This document shows positions 7,231-15,958 of a stretch of 64,000 bases of DNA, one piece after another. Within the stretch, counting starts at the first letter, position 1. Each line of letters starts with the position of its first letter. The notes below the pieces were generated by a model that saw only the letters and a program-made list of their open reading frames with translations, did no database searches and was not told where the DNA came from. The position numbers were made by a program, and so were the translations under genes. The DNA lies in NCBI RefSeq assembly GCF_001436455.1, contig NZ_AYYU01000003.1:40472-104471 (forward strand), in the 5' to 3' direction. This stretch comes from Lactobacillus jensenii DSM 20557. GTDB lineage: Bacteria > Bacillota > Bacilli > Lactobacillales > Lactobacillaceae.

Positions 7231-9768
7231 ATGGGAAAAATCAATCGCTTTTATGATACATTTCACCCAAATCATTATGATTTATTCATTAATGTAAATC
7301 GGGCCGATAAAAAAATTAATGGTACTTCAACTATTACTGGTGAAGCTTTAAATAAAGAAGTTAATGTTCACCAAAAATTTATGAGTATTAGTAAGGTAAC
7401 TCAAGATGGTGAAGCAGTACCTTTTGAAGTAGATCAAAAGGCTGAAGCAATTAAAATTACATTAGCTAAAGCTGGCAATACAACTATTAGTATTGATTAC
7501 AGTGCACCACTTACTGATACAATGATGGGTATTTATCCTTCATACTACCAGTTAAATGGTAAAAAAGAAGAAATTATTGGTACTCAATTTGAAACTACTT
7601 TTGCTCGTCAAGCATTTCCATGTATTGACGAACCAGAAGCTAAAGCCACTTTTAGTTTAGCACTTAAATTCGATGAAAAGCCTGGCGAAATTGCTTTGGC
7701 TAACATGCCAGAAACTAAAGTGGAAAATGGTGTACACTATTTTGAAAAGACTGTTAAGATGTCAACTTACTTAGTTGCATTTGCCTTTGGTGATTTGCAA
7801 TCTAAGATGACTGAAACTAAGAGTGGAGTAAAAGTAGGTGTCTTTGCTACTAAGGCTCACAAGGCTAAAGAATTAGACTTTGCTTTAGATATTGCTAAGC
7901 GCGCAATTGAATTTTATGAAGACTTCTACCAAACTCCATATCCATTGCCACATTCATGGCAATTAGCTTTACCTGACTTTAGTGCTGGTGCGATGGAAAA
8001 CTGGGGATTGGTAACTTACCGTGAAGCTTACTTGTTGCTTGATCCAGACAACACTCCACTTGACATGAAGAAGTTAGTGGCAACTGTAATTACGCACGAA
8101 CTTGCTCACCAATGGTTTGGTGACTTAGTAACTATGAAGTGGTGGGACAACTTATGGCTTAACGAAAGTTTTGCTAACATGATGGAATATTTATCACTTG
8201 ACCATCTTGAACCAAGCTGGAATGTTTGGGAAATGTTCCAATCTTCAGAAGCTCCAGCTGCTTTAACTCGGGATGCAACTGATGGTGTTCAATCAGTTTA
8301 TGTTGAAGTAAAAGATCCAGCAGAAATCGATACTTTATTTGATGGTGCAATCGTTTATGCTAAGGGTTCTAGAATGTTAGTAATGGTTAGAGCTCTTTTA
8401 GGCGATAAGGCCTTACAAAAGGGACTTAAGTATTACTTTGACCACCATAAGTTTGGTAATACTACTGGGGATGACTTGTGGAATGCTTTATCAACTGCAA
8501 CTGACTTAAACATTGCTGAAATTATGCACTCATGGCTTAACCAACCAGGTTATCCTGTAGTGAATGCTTTTGTTGAAGATGGCCACTTGAAGTTGACACA
8601 AAAGCAATTCTTTGTTGGTGAAGGCGAAGATAAGGGCCGAATTTGGCAAATTCCATTGAATGCTAACTTTGATTCACCAGCTATCATGACTGAAAAAGAA
8701 TTAGATTTAGGCGACTACGAAACTTTACGTAAGCAAGCTGGTCATGCATTAAGAATTAATGTTGGTAACACTACTCACTGCGTTGTTAAATACGACGAAA
8801 CTTTGATGAATGATATCTTAGCAGAAGTAGAAGATTTAGACTCAATTAGTAAGTTGCAATTACTACAAGATTTACGTTTACTCAGTGAAGGTCGCGAAAG
8901 TTCATATGCTGAAGTTGTTCCTTTACTTGATAAGCTTAAGGATTCTAAGTCAAACCTTGTAAATAACGCTATTTACACTACTGCTAGAAAGTTACGTCAA
9001 TTTGTAACTCCAGATTCAGATGCTGAAAACTACTTGAAGCAATTCTACAACCGCTTAAGTGAAGACCAAGTTAAGCGTTTAGGTTGGGAAGTTAAAGCTG
9101 GAGAAAGCGATGAAGACAAGTTAACTCGTCCATACGTTTTAAGTGCTAGTCTTTATGGTGGCAATATTGATTCAGTTCGTGCAGCTCACAAACTTTACCA
9201 AGAACATGAAGATGACCTAGAAAGCTTAAACGCGGATGTTCGTCCATATGTTTTGATTAATGAAGTTAAGAACTGTGGTTCAAGCGAATTGACTGATAAG
9301 TTAATTAAGCTTTACCAAACTACGAGTGATGCCAGCTTCAAGAGCGACTTAACAGCTGCAATTACTTCATCTAAGAGTGAAAGTGAACTTGAAAAAGTTG
9401 TATCTTACTTTAAGAACGCTGACGTTGTTAAGCCACAAGACTTACGTGGTTGGTTTGCAAGTGTCTTGAACAACAAGCTTGGTGAACAACTCGCTTGGGA
9501 TTGGATTAGAGACGAATGGGCATGGCTTGATAAGACTGTTGGTGGTGATATGGAATTTACTACTTTCATAACAGTAATTGCTAGAAACTTTAAGACAGCT
9601 AAACGTCTTGAAGAATTTAAGGCCTTCTTTGAACCTAAGCTTGATCAACCAATGTTAACTCGTGAAATCAAGATGGATACCAAAGTTATTGGAACTAGAG
9701 TTGACTTAGTTGAAGCTGAAAAAGTTAAGGTTAACCAAGTTGTTAAAAGTTTATTTGTAGAAGAATAA
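7231..9768 (+). CDS. pepN: Aminopeptidase N (M1 family lysyl aminopeptidase)
   Basis: Zinc M1 aminopeptidase of 845 residues, the standard lactobacillar PepN length. It has the exopeptidase motif GAMEN (253-257) and the zinc site HELAH (289-293) with the third ligand Glu312 in WLNESFA. It removes N-terminal residues from casein-derived and other peptides in the cytoplasm; there is no signal peptide. The downstream ERAP1-like helical domain fills the C-terminal half. Codon use is strongly biased (GAA, AAG, CAA), which suggests high expression. AAGGAGA precedes the ATG, and the gene is flanked by terminators, so it is probably monocistronic. Confidence 0.97.
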   Translation: MGKINRFYDTFHPNHYDLFINVNRADKKINGTSTITGEALNKEVNVHQKFMSISKVTQDGEAVPFEVDQKAEAIKITLAKAGNTTISIDYSAPLTDTMMGIYPSYYQLNGKKEEIIGTQFETTFARQAFPCIDEPEAKATFSLALKFDEKPGEIALANMPETKVENGVHYFEKTVKMSTYLVAFAFGDLQSKMTETKSGVKVGVFATKAHKAKELDFALDIAKRAIEFYEDFYQTPYPLPHSWQLALPDFSAGAMENWGLVTYREAYLLLDPDNTPLDMKKLVATVITHELAHQWFGDLVTMKWWDNLWLNESFANMMEYLSLDHLEPSWNVWEMFQSSEAPAALTRDATDGVQSVYVEVKDPAEIDTLFDGAIVYAKGSRMLVMVRALLGDKALQKGLKYYFDHHKFGNTTGDDLWNALSTATDLNIAEIMHSWLNQPGYPVVNAFVEDGHLKLTQKQFFVGEGEDKGRIWQIPLNANFDSPAIMTEKELDLGDYETLRKQAGHALRINVGNTTHCVVKYDETLMNDILAEVEDLDSISKLQLLQDLRLLSEGRESSYAEVVPLLDKLKDSKSNLVNNAIYTTARKLRQFVTPDSDAENYLKQFYNRLSEDQVKRLGWEVKAGESDEDKLTRPYVLSASLYGGNIDSVRAAHKLYQEHEDDLESLNADVRPYVLINEVKNCGSSELTDKLIKLYQTTSDASFKSDLTAAITSSKSESELEKVVSYFKNADVVKPQDLRGWFASVLNNKLGEQLAWDWIRDEWAWLDKTVGGDMEFTTFITVIARNFKTAKRLEEFKAFFEPKLDQPMLTREIKMDTKVIGTRVDLVEAEKVKVNQVVKSLFVEE

Positions 9769-9797
9769 AAAGAAGCGCATTAGCGCTTCTTTTTTTG
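9769..9797. terminator. Bidirectional terminator after pepN
   Basis: AGAAGCGC (9771-9778) pairs with GCGCTTCT (9783-9790), with A-run and T-run flanks. It serves pepN and the convergent gene ending at 9799. Confidence 0.9.
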
Positions 9798-9798
9798 T

Positions 9799-10461
9799 CT
9801 AAAATTGTGTTTCTTTAATGTCATCTTCAGGACGATGTTTCATAATTCGTAAAACTCGCCATTTATAATCGATACCTTCTGGATAAGGTGACAGTTCAAT
9901 TTTGGCTGCATTATCTTGAAAGTCAAAAGATAATTCAGCTCTTTCATCAATCCATTCAATTCTCATAGGTTCTTGCTCAAAGCCACTAACTGTAATAGTT
10001 TCAGGTAGTGGTGATTTAATAAAGACGTATACTTGATATGATGCATGACGATTTTCACAAACGAAAGAGTTGGAAGCAGTTGTTTTTAAGCTGCTCTCAG
10101 TACTTTCGTTATAGGCATGACCGAACCAGTGCATCCAGTCATTAAGTAAAGTTAATGCTGTTTTTTGATTATCGAGCAAATCGCCCATCTCGTCCAGTTC
10201 TACATTGAAAACGGCATGCTGCCCATTACGCTTGAAATTGATTAAGTCATTAATGACATTGGCACTTTCTAAATCAATTCCATGTGCATTAACCAGTTCA
10301 ACTGTATAGTCTTTGCAAGCTTCTTTATATGGCGCGAGGTCTTCAGCACCTTCAACGCTAATAGCGCGAGCACCGATGTTTCTTGCTAAACGTACCAACT
10401 TTTGCGCATTAGCATTGGCGTTTACTTTGAAATTTAAAATAATTCCATAATCTGGATTCAC
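9799..10461 (-). CDS. Hypothetical protein, possibly a degenerate fucosidase-like protein
   Basis: Protein of 220 residues starting at GTG, with GGGAGGG 8 bases upstream. No signal peptide or membrane segment is visible. The C-terminal 70 residues (SPLPETITVSGF and IEWIDERAELSF) look like the beta-sandwich that ends GH29 alpha-L-fucosidases. The N-terminal half (KLVRLARNIGARAISVEG) vaguely resembles a piece of the GH29 barrel, with the catalytic Asp regions missing. If so, it is a shortened, probably non-catalytic relative; this is a weak inference from pattern memory. It could equally be a lactobacillus-specific family of unknown role. It stands alone between pepN and yaaA. Confidence 0.55.
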   Translation of the reverse strand: MNPDYGIILNFKVNANANAQKLVRLARNIGARAISVEGAEDLAPYKEACKDYTVELVNAHGIDLESANVINDLINFKRNGQHAVFNVELDEMGDLLDNQKTALTLLNDWMHWFGHAYNESTESSLKTTASNSFVCENRHASYQVYVFIKSPLPETITVSGFEQEPMRIEWIDERAELSFDFQDNAAKIELSPYPEGIDYKWRVLRIMKHRPEDDIKETQF

Positions 10462-10563
10462 TTTTTAAGCCCTCCCTTAGGTATTCATTTATATTTTACC
10501 GTATAATTGCAGTAAGGAGAAATTTTAGCTTTCTCTATATATTTAAAAAGGAAAGATAGTAAT

Positions 10564-11325
10564 ATGAAAACTATTATTTCACCAGCTAAAAAAATGATTG
10601 TTAACCAAGAAAGCTTTTTGGCGAAAACTAGGCCAGACTTTCTCGAGCAAGCTGAGATTTTAGCTGATTTTTTAAAGAATCAAGAAGCAGGTAGATTAAA
10701 GCAAATTTGGGAAGCGAGCGATAAGATTGTTCAAGAAGGAATAATGCAGCTGAAAAATATGGACTTAGAAAAAGCCCAAACTCCAGCAATTATTTCTTAT
10801 GGCGGGATTCAATATCAGTATATGGCTCCTGATTTATTTACTGAACCTGCCTTAATTTATATACAAAAAAACTTGCGAATTCTTTCTGGTCTATATGGAG
10901 TTTTACGTCCTTTTGATGCAGTTAGTCCTTATCGCCTAGAACTAAAAAATAAGCTGGTAGGTTTTAAAGATTACAGTTTGTATCATTTTTGGGATAGTTT
11001 GATTCATGATAAATTATTTGAAGATGATGATACAGTGATTAATTTGGCTTCTAAAGAGTATGCTAAAGCTGTTACACCATATTTACATGAAGGAGAGAGA
11101 TTTATAACTATTGATTTTTTAGAAAAAAGAAAAGATCAATGGAAAATGATTGGGACTCATGCCAAGATGAGTCGTGGAGAAATGGTACGTTGGATTAGCG
11201 AAAATCAAATAAAAACGCCTGAAGAACTTCAAGCGTTTAATGATTTTGATTATAAATTTGATGAACTAACTTCAAGTGCTGATAAATATATTTTTAAAAC
11301 TCAGTATGATTTTAAAAGGCATTAA
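10564..11325 (+). CDS. yaaA: Peroxide stress protein YaaA (DUF328)
   Basis: Protein of 253 residues with the family's N-terminus (MKTIISPAKKM) and conserved blocks RILSGLYGVLRPFD (about 108-121) and VINLASKEY. YaaA-family proteins limit intracellular free iron and bind DNA during hydrogen peroxide stress in E. coli. That would suit an organism that makes peroxide through flavin reductases such as those at 19.1-20.2 kb. The site AAGGAAAG precedes the ATG. Its 3' end overlaps the convergent esterase gene by 14 bases, and no typical terminator separates them. Confidence 0.93.
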   Translation: MKTIISPAKKMIVNQESFLAKTRPDFLEQAEILADFLKNQEAGRLKQIWEASDKIVQEGIMQLKNMDLEKAQTPAIISYGGIQYQYMAPDLFTEPALIYIQKNLRILSGLYGVLRPFDAVSPYRLELKNKLVGFKDYSLYHFWDSLIHDKLFEDDDTVINLASKEYAKAVTPYLHEGERFITIDFLEKRKDQWKMIGTHAKMSRGEMVRWISENQIKTPEELQAFNDFDYKFDELTSSADKYIFKTQYDFKRH

Positions 11326-12064
11326 AGTCAGGTTTTAAAAAGTCAGCAGTCAAATCACTGGCCATAGCTTGGTATGTGTCACTAAAGCGATGATCGGCCC
11401 CATTTATAAAATGTAATTCACTATTTTGATAAATAGCTTGGTATTTTTCAATATATTTAGCAGGGACTATTTGGTCATTAGTTCCATGAATTAAGCTAAC
11501 CGGACCGGTATAATTTTTAGCTATGTCATAAATTGGAAGATTTTGAGCAACACGTAAGTAAAAACCATCTAAATTTCTGTTTTTAAAGGGAATAGAATCT
11601 GGAATCTTTTTTGGATTATAAGATACTCCTCGAGTATTTCCTTTTAATGCATCATCTTTTAGGCAAGCGGCAGGAGCTAGCAGAACTAACTTCTTTATTA
11701 AATCGGGATAAAGCCCAGCCAGCATAGATGCTACTACTCCACCTTGAGAGTGGCCAACCAAATAAATATGATTAACATGAGGATCAGATTTTACGTATGA
11801 CAGTATTGCATTAGCATCTTCAATTTCATTCCATACAGTCATATTTTCAAAGGCACCATCACTATCTCCATGCCCATTAAAGTCAAATCTAATGCTAGCG
11901 ACATTTTCATCACGTAGTTTATTTACGATTTCTTTAATTAGGGCAGTATTACGATTAGCTGTAAATCCATGCATAATAACTGCCAAATCGTATTTTTCAC
12001 CAAAAGGATTTTCGCGTTCGCAGACTAAATTTAAGCCATCACGTTGAATTGTGAAAATTGACAT
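11312..12064 (-). CDS. Cinnamoyl (feruloyl) esterase homologue, alpha/beta hydrolase
   Basis: Alpha/beta hydrolase of 250 residues, closely similar by recall to the two characterised Lactobacillus johnsonii cinnamoyl esterases (shared HGFTANRNT, RFDFNGHGDSDG, VGHSQGGVVASMLAGLYPD). The triad falls at Ser106 (GHSQG), Asp197 (HGTND) and His225 (GADH), the same numbering as in the solved L. johnsonii enzyme. The oxyanion-hole motif HGF is at 32-34. Such cytoplasmic enzymes hydrolyse phenolic esters such as ethyl ferulate and chlorogenate; the latter yields caffeate and quinate, and the quinate genes lie 7 kb upstream. The region of the inserted alpha/beta lid (about 130-180) is present. GGAGGGG lies before the ATG. 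Exact substrate preference is not readable. Confidence 0.88.
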   Translation of the reverse strand: MSIFTIQRDGLNLVCERENPFGEKYDLAVIMHGFTANRNTALIKEIVNKLRDENVASIRFDFNGHGDSDGAFENMTVWNEIEDANAILSYVKSDPHVNHIYLVGHSQGGVVASMLAGLYPDLIKKLVLLAPAACLKDDALKGNTRGVSYNPKKIPDSIPFKNRNLDGFYLRVAQNLPIYDIAKNYTGPVSLIHGTNDQIVPAKYIEKYQAIYQNSELHFINGADHRFSDTYQAMASDLTADFLKPDFNAF

Positions 12065-12140
12065 TATAGCCCCTCCTTCTCTTTATAACTTTATTTTAGC
12101 GCTTTTAGTTTTAATAGTATCAACTTAGAAAGGAAATAAG

Positions 12141-12740
12141 ATGAAATTAACATTTATTAGACATGGACAAACCGATTTAAATAAAGATAATCGGATTCAA
12201 GGTGGAGGAATTGATCAGCCATTAAATGAAACTGGAATTAATCAGGCAGAAGTGGCTGCTAGTCATTTTGATCCACAAAAATATGATTTAGTATTTTCAA
12301 GTCCATTAAAAAGAGCAAAAAAAACTGCAGAAATATTTGTTAAAGGACAAAAGCAAATTTATTTTGATGATCGAATTAAGGAAATGGACTTTGGTGAATG
12401 GGACACATTAAAAGTTGATGAGTTAATAAAGGAATATCCTAAAGGATTTAATGAAGACGGCTATGTAGCTAATGGATATTTAAGATATGCTCCAGGTGGA
12501 GAAAGTTTTGAAGAGGTTGCTAGTCGCGGAAGTGAATTTATCGATGAATTGATTCATAAATATCCAGATAAAAATATTTTAGTAGTATGTCATGGAACAT
12601 TAATTAAGACTTTAGTAGCTCATTATTTCTCTAATGGAAACTTAGGTGTTTTTGAGCAAGTAGCTAATTGTGCAATTAGCGAATTTGAGATGACTGAAAA
12701 TTTCTCTAAAGTTATTTGTTATAATCAGGTTTTATATTAA
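12141..12740 (+). CDS. Histidine phosphatase (phosphoglycerate mutase-like)
   Basis: Protein of 199 residues of the two-histidine phosphatase family. The RHGQT motif is at residues 7-11 (catalytic His8), Glu83-type acid lies in EMDFGEWD, and the second catalytic His is in VVCHGT. The length and lone context suggest a broad-specificity phosphatase (CobC/PhoE-like) rather than glycolytic phosphoglycerate mutase. The substrate is unknown. It starts after AGAAAGGA and ends at its own terminator. A distant paralogue is at 61760-62410. Confidence 0.88.
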   Translation: MKLTFIRHGQTDLNKDNRIQGGGIDQPLNETGINQAEVAASHFDPQKYDLVFSSPLKRAKKTAEIFVKGQKQIYFDDRIKEMDFGEWDTLKVDELIKEYPKGFNEDGYVANGYLRYAPGGESFEEVASRGSEFIDELIHKYPDKNILVVCHGTLIKTLVAHYFSNGNLGVFEQVANCAISEFEMTENFSKVICYNQVLY

Positions 12741-12745
12741 GTAAA

Positions 12746-12773
12746 CTAAGGAAGCTAGTGCTTCCTTTTTTGT
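12746..12773 (+). terminator. Intrinsic terminator
   Basis: AAGGAAGC (12748-12755) pairs with GCTTCCTT (12760-12767), followed by a T-run. Confidence 0.85.
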
Positions 12774-12782
12774 ATCAATTAA

Positions 12783-12812
12783 TTGACAGCGCTTTCAAAA
12801 AGCCGGTAAAAT
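12783..12812 (+). promoter_or_regulatory. Promoter with overlapping cre site for the FAD-linked oxidase
   Basis: -35 TTGACA (12783-12788), an 18-base spacer and -10 TAAAAT (12807-12812). A cre-like box TGACAGCGCTTTCA (12784-12797, one mismatch to consensus) overlaps the -35, the position expected for CcpA repression. Confidence 0.7.
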
Positions 12813-12851
12813 TAAACTAAAGTAGTTTATAAGTTTACAAGGAGACTTATT

Positions 12852-14258
12852 ATGTGTACGTATAACAAATTAACTAAAAGTGATATTGAAAACTTAAGTG
12901 AATTCATTAGTGATTCAGAGCGATTTATTACCGTGCCAACAGAACATTGGGATCATGACCAATTTAAAGTTGTAAGGGCAATGCCTGATTTAGTAATTCA
13001 ACCAATAACAAGTGAAGAAGTTGCAAAAGTAGTTAAATATGCAAGTGATCATAAGATTCCGTTAGTTCCTAGAGGTAATTCGACTGGCTTGATGGGAGCA
13101 AACTTGACCGTTCATGGTGGTATTAGTTTAGATATGGTTAAGATGAATCAAGTCCTAGATTATGATCCTGATTCATTGACTATGACTGTTCAACCGGGGC
13201 TGCGTTTGAATGACCTAGAAAAATATTTGTCCGATAAACCTTTTACATATATGCCAGCTCCAGCCATGCATTGGGCAACTATTGGTGGTAATGTTGCTAC
13301 TAATGCAGGTGGTTTAAAAGCTATTAAGTATGGTGTAACTAGAGAGCATATTCGTGAAGTTAAAGTTGCCTTAACTGATGGAAAGATTTATAAATTTGGT
13401 TCTAAGTCAGTTAAATCTTCTTCAGGATATAGTTTAAAAGATTTAATTATTGGTAGTGAAGGTACACTAGGTGTTATTACTGAAATAACAATTCGCTTAT
13501 ATCCTAAACCTAAAAAAGTGATAAATGCGATTATTCCTTTTGATACTTTAGAAAATGCCATTAAATCTGTTCCTAAGATTTTAGCTTCAGGAGTTGTACC
13601 AACGACTGTTGAATTTATGGGAAGAAAAGTTTTGCAATTATGGGAAAAAGCATATGATGAAACTTTTCCAATTAAAGATGGTGATGGCTTCATTATTATC
13701 GGATTAGATGCATTTACAGATGAAGAACTTCATGCACAATTAAAAGAGGCCATTGCAGCAACAGCTGAATATCATGCTATGAAGCCAATTGTATTAGATG
13801 CTACTAGTAAAGAAGCAGAGTTAATTTGGAAAGCAAGAGAAGCCTTACTGTTGGCAATCCAAAAATCAACACCTAAAATGGATGAAGTTGATGTATCAGT
13901 ACCAATTGATCGAATTCCATTAGTATTGAAGCGAATTGAGGAGTTAGAACAAGAAGAGAAAATGCGGATTCCTAATTTTGGTCATGCAGGGGATGGTAAC
14001 TTACATATTTATCTTTGCTCAGATGAAATGGATGATGAAGAGTTCGCAAAGAAATCACATATCGTTATTAGCGAGTTATATAAAGTTGCTCGGGATAATG
14101 ATGGAAATATATCAGGAGAGCATGGTGTTGGTTATGCTAGAAAAGATTACTATGAAGATTTTTATGGTAAAGACTATACTAATTTACTTAGAAAAGTAAA
14201 AAGTATTTTTGATCCAAATGGAATAATTAATCCAGATAAGATTTTTCCACTTAAATAA
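12852..14258 (+). CDS. FAD-linked oxidase, GlcD/D-lactate dehydrogenase-like
   Basis: Flavoprotein of 468 residues in the vanillyl-alcohol-oxidase fold. The FAD pyrophosphate loop PRGNSTGLMGANL is at 73-85, TIGGNVATNAGG and GSEGTLGVITE complete the FAD_binding_4 domain, and the C-terminal FAD-oxidase domain has NFGHAGDGNLHIYL and SGEHGVG. Relatives oxidise D-lactate, glycolate or other 2-hydroxy acids to the keto acid. There is no iron-sulfur subunit nearby, and lactobacilli lack a classical respiratory chain, so the electron acceptor is open. The cre-overlapped promoter suggests repression by glucose, which fits lactate use after sugar is exhausted. AAGGAGA lies before the ATG. Confidence 0.88.
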   Translation: MCTYNKLTKSDIENLSEFISDSERFITVPTEHWDHDQFKVVRAMPDLVIQPITSEEVAKVVKYASDHKIPLVPRGNSTGLMGANLTVHGGISLDMVKMNQVLDYDPDSLTMTVQPGLRLNDLEKYLSDKPFTYMPAPAMHWATIGGNVATNAGGLKAIKYGVTREHIREVKVALTDGKIYKFGSKSVKSSSGYSLKDLIIGSEGTLGVITEITIRLYPKPKKVINAIIPFDTLENAIKSVPKILASGVVPTTVEFMGRKVLQLWEKAYDETFPIKDGDGFIIIGLDAFTDEELHAQLKEAIAATAEYHAMKPIVLDATSKEAELIWKAREALLLAIQKSTPKMDEVDVSVPIDRIPLVLKRIEELEQEEKMRIPNFGHAGDGNLHIYLCSDEMDDEEFAKKSHIVISELYKVARDNDGNISGEHGVGYARKDYYEDFYGKDYTNLLRKVKSIFDPNGIINPDKIFPLK

Positions 14259-14259
14259 A

Positions 14260-14288
14260 GAAAAAAGAGCATAGTGCTCTTTTTTTAT
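14260..14288 (+). terminator. Intrinsic terminator
   Basis: AAAAGAGCA pairs with TGCTCTTTT around a tight loop (14263-14284), followed by T-rich sequence. Confidence 0.8.
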
Positions 14289-14297
14289 GTTAGAATG

Positions 14298-14350
14298 TTG
14301 ACACAGTGTCACAAAAGTGTAAAATAATATTTGTAAGTGACACAATGTCA
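14298..14350 (+). promoter_or_regulatory. Autoregulated promoter with two TetR-type operators
   Basis: Two near-identical palindromes, TGACACAGTGTCA (14299-14311) and TGACACAATGTCA (14338-14350), have centres 39 bases apart. The first covers the -35 TTGACA (14298-14303). A -10 TAAAAT is at 14320-14325, and the second palindrome lies just after the expected transcript start. This is the classic layout for repression by the adjacent TetR protein. Confidence 0.8.
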
Positions 14351-14372
14351 CATTATAGAAAGAGTAAAAGAT

Positions 14373-14897
14373 ATGGTAAAGTCGACTTTTCAAAATTTGA
14401 ATCAAGGAAAAAAGAAGCGAGTAACTGAAGCACTAATTGATGAATTTAGCTCTTATTCATTAGCTGATGCTCAGGTAGCGAGAATTGTTAAAAGTAGTGG
14501 AATAGCTCGGGGAGCTTTTTACAAATATTTTGATGATTTAACTGATGCATATGAATATGTATATCAGTTAGTGATGAAAGATATTCATACAGGCTTAAGA
14601 CCAAGTAAGGCCTTTGATGTAGAATTACTCTACCAAATGACAGCTGATTTTGTGGGTAAATCAGAGCAAAGTCCATATTTGGCTTTTATAAAGCTCCATT
14701 TAAGTAAAAATGAAGTAATGTTAACTCCTGATTTTAAACAAAAGGCAATAAGATTAAAAAATCTCGATGCTAAAACTTGGTCAGCGATGGTATTGAGTCA
14801 TGAAACTATTAAACTCGTTTTATTTGATCCTGATCACAAAAATATCTATCTTGAACGTTTTAAACATAGTTTAGAGTTGTTAGATGAGGAAGGGTAG
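14373..14897 (+). CDS. TetR/AcrR-family regulator of the ABC efflux operon
   Basis: Protein of 174 residues starting at the ATG at 14373. An upstream in-frame ATG at 14337 lies inside the second operator and lacks a ribosome binding site. The N-terminal TetR helix-turn-helix reads VTEALIDEFSSYSLADAQVA then SGIARGAFYKYFDDL (about residues 14-58). The C-terminal ligand domain is variable. It heads an operon with an FtsX-like permease and an ABC ATPase (2 bases and 0 bases apart) and almost certainly represses it through the paired TGACA-N3-TGTCA operators. The ligand is presumably a compound exported by, or damaging enough to need, the transporter. Confidence 0.88.
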   Translation: MVKSTFQNLNQGKKKRVTEALIDEFSSYSLADAQVARIVKSSGIARGAFYKYFDDLTDAYEYVYQLVMKDIHTGLRPSKAFDVELLYQMTADFVGKSEQSPYLAFIKLHLSKNEVMLTPDFKQKAIRLKNLDAKTWSAMVLSHETIKLVLFDPDHKNIYLERFKHSLELLDEEG

Positions 14898-14899
14898 CT

Positions 14900-15958
14900 A
14901 TGTATTTAGCTTTTAAAGAAATAAAAAAAGAAAAACTCAGATATGGTCTGATTGTTTTTATGATTTTTTTAATCAGTTATTTGATTTTTATACTAAGTGG
15001 TCTAGCTTTTGGATTGGCTTCTGAAAATACACAAGCTATTTATGCTTGGCAAACTAGAAAAGTAGTTTTAAATCAGAATAGTAATATTAGTTTGAGCCAA
15101 TCATTATTGACTAAGCAAGATATACCAAATAAGTTATCTACTAATGAAGCACTTGTGGGACAGACTCCATTAGTTATAAAAAATAAAAAGAAAGCAACAA
15201 TATCAGCTCAATTTGTTGGAATAAAAGCAAGCCAGTACATTTATAAGAATTTGGTAATTACAAGTGGTCGAAAAGCCAAAAGTAAAAATGAAGTTGTAGT
15301 TAGCCAAATACTTAAAAATAAGGGTTATAAATTAGGTGATAAATTAACTCTTAATGGTTCAACTGATAAATATAAAATTGTAGGTTTTACTAAAAATGCA
15401 ATGATTAATATTGCTCCAATTATCTATGGAAATTTAGCAACCTGGCGTAAATTGCGTAGTGTAAATAATGAAATTGTTGCTAGTGGCATAATTTCTAAAA
15501 AAAGTGATTTTAAAGTCAATAGCAAAAATGTAAAAACATATAGCGTAAAAACTTTTGTGAATAAATTACCAGGTTATAGCGCACAAAATCTGACTTTTGG
15601 TTTAATGATTGGATTTTTGTTTATAATTTCATTAATCATTGTTGCGGTATTCTTATACATTTTAACCATGCAAAAATTGCCTAATTTTGCAGTAATGAGA
15701 GCGCAAGGAATTCCAAGTAAAACTTTGATTGGGTTTACTGTTAGTCAATCATTTATATTAGTTTTATTTGCTAGCTTGTTGGCATTAGTTTTAATGGAAT
15801 TAACAGTATTAACTTTACCAGCAGCTGTTCCAATGCAATTTTCTCCAACTATCGCAATAGCTGGATTGTTAGGAATGTTGATTATGGGGGTTATTGGTAG
15901 TTTGATTCCTGTACGGAGTATCTTGAAAGTTGATCCAACAATGGCAATTGGGGGTTAA
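14900..15958 (+). CDS. ABC transporter permease, FtsX/MacB type
   Basis: Membrane protein of 352 residues. One N-terminal transmembrane helix (about 14-38) is followed by an extracellular domain of about 190 residues, rich in Lys and Ser, then three more helices near 232-258, 275-305 and 312-338. This is the four-helix FtsX/MacB core of type VII ABC systems (DevC/LolC-like). They do not move substrate through the membrane like a channel but couple ATP hydrolysis to extracytoplasmic work, such as pushing drugs or peptides out or extracting lipids. It is co-transcribed with TetR before it and its ATPase directly after it. The substrate is unknown. Confidence 0.85.
   Translation: MYLAFKEIKKEKLRYGLIVFMIFLISYLIFILSGLAFGLASENTQAIYAWQTRKVVLNQNSNISLSQSLLTKQDIPNKLSTNEALVGQTPLVIKNKKKATISAQFVGIKASQYIYKNLVITSGRKAKSKNEVVVSQILKNKGYKLGDKLTLNGSTDKYKIVGFTKNAMINIAPIIYGNLATWRKLRSVNNEIVASGIISKKSDFKVNSKNVKTYSVKTFVNKLPGYSAQNLTFGLMIGFLFIISLIIVAVFLYILTMQKLPNFAVMRAQGIPSKTLIGFTVSQSFILVLFASLLALVLMELTVLTLPAAVPMQFSPTIAIAGLLGMLIMGVIGSLIPVRSILKVDPTMAIGG

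Noticed and set aside
9442..9648. Open frames antisense to pepN, fruA, the lactate permeases and other long genes
   Set aside because: They lack ribosome binding sites and family resemblance and arise from the biased codons of the sense genes.
12090..12112. cre-like sequence (TTTAGCGCTTTTAG) between the esterase and phosphatase genes
   Set aside because: It has the GCGC core but three mismatches to the consensus.
14337..14372. Upstream ATG for the TetR gene
   Set aside because: It lies within the second operator, has no ribosome binding site, and adds 12 residues absent from TetR N-termini.
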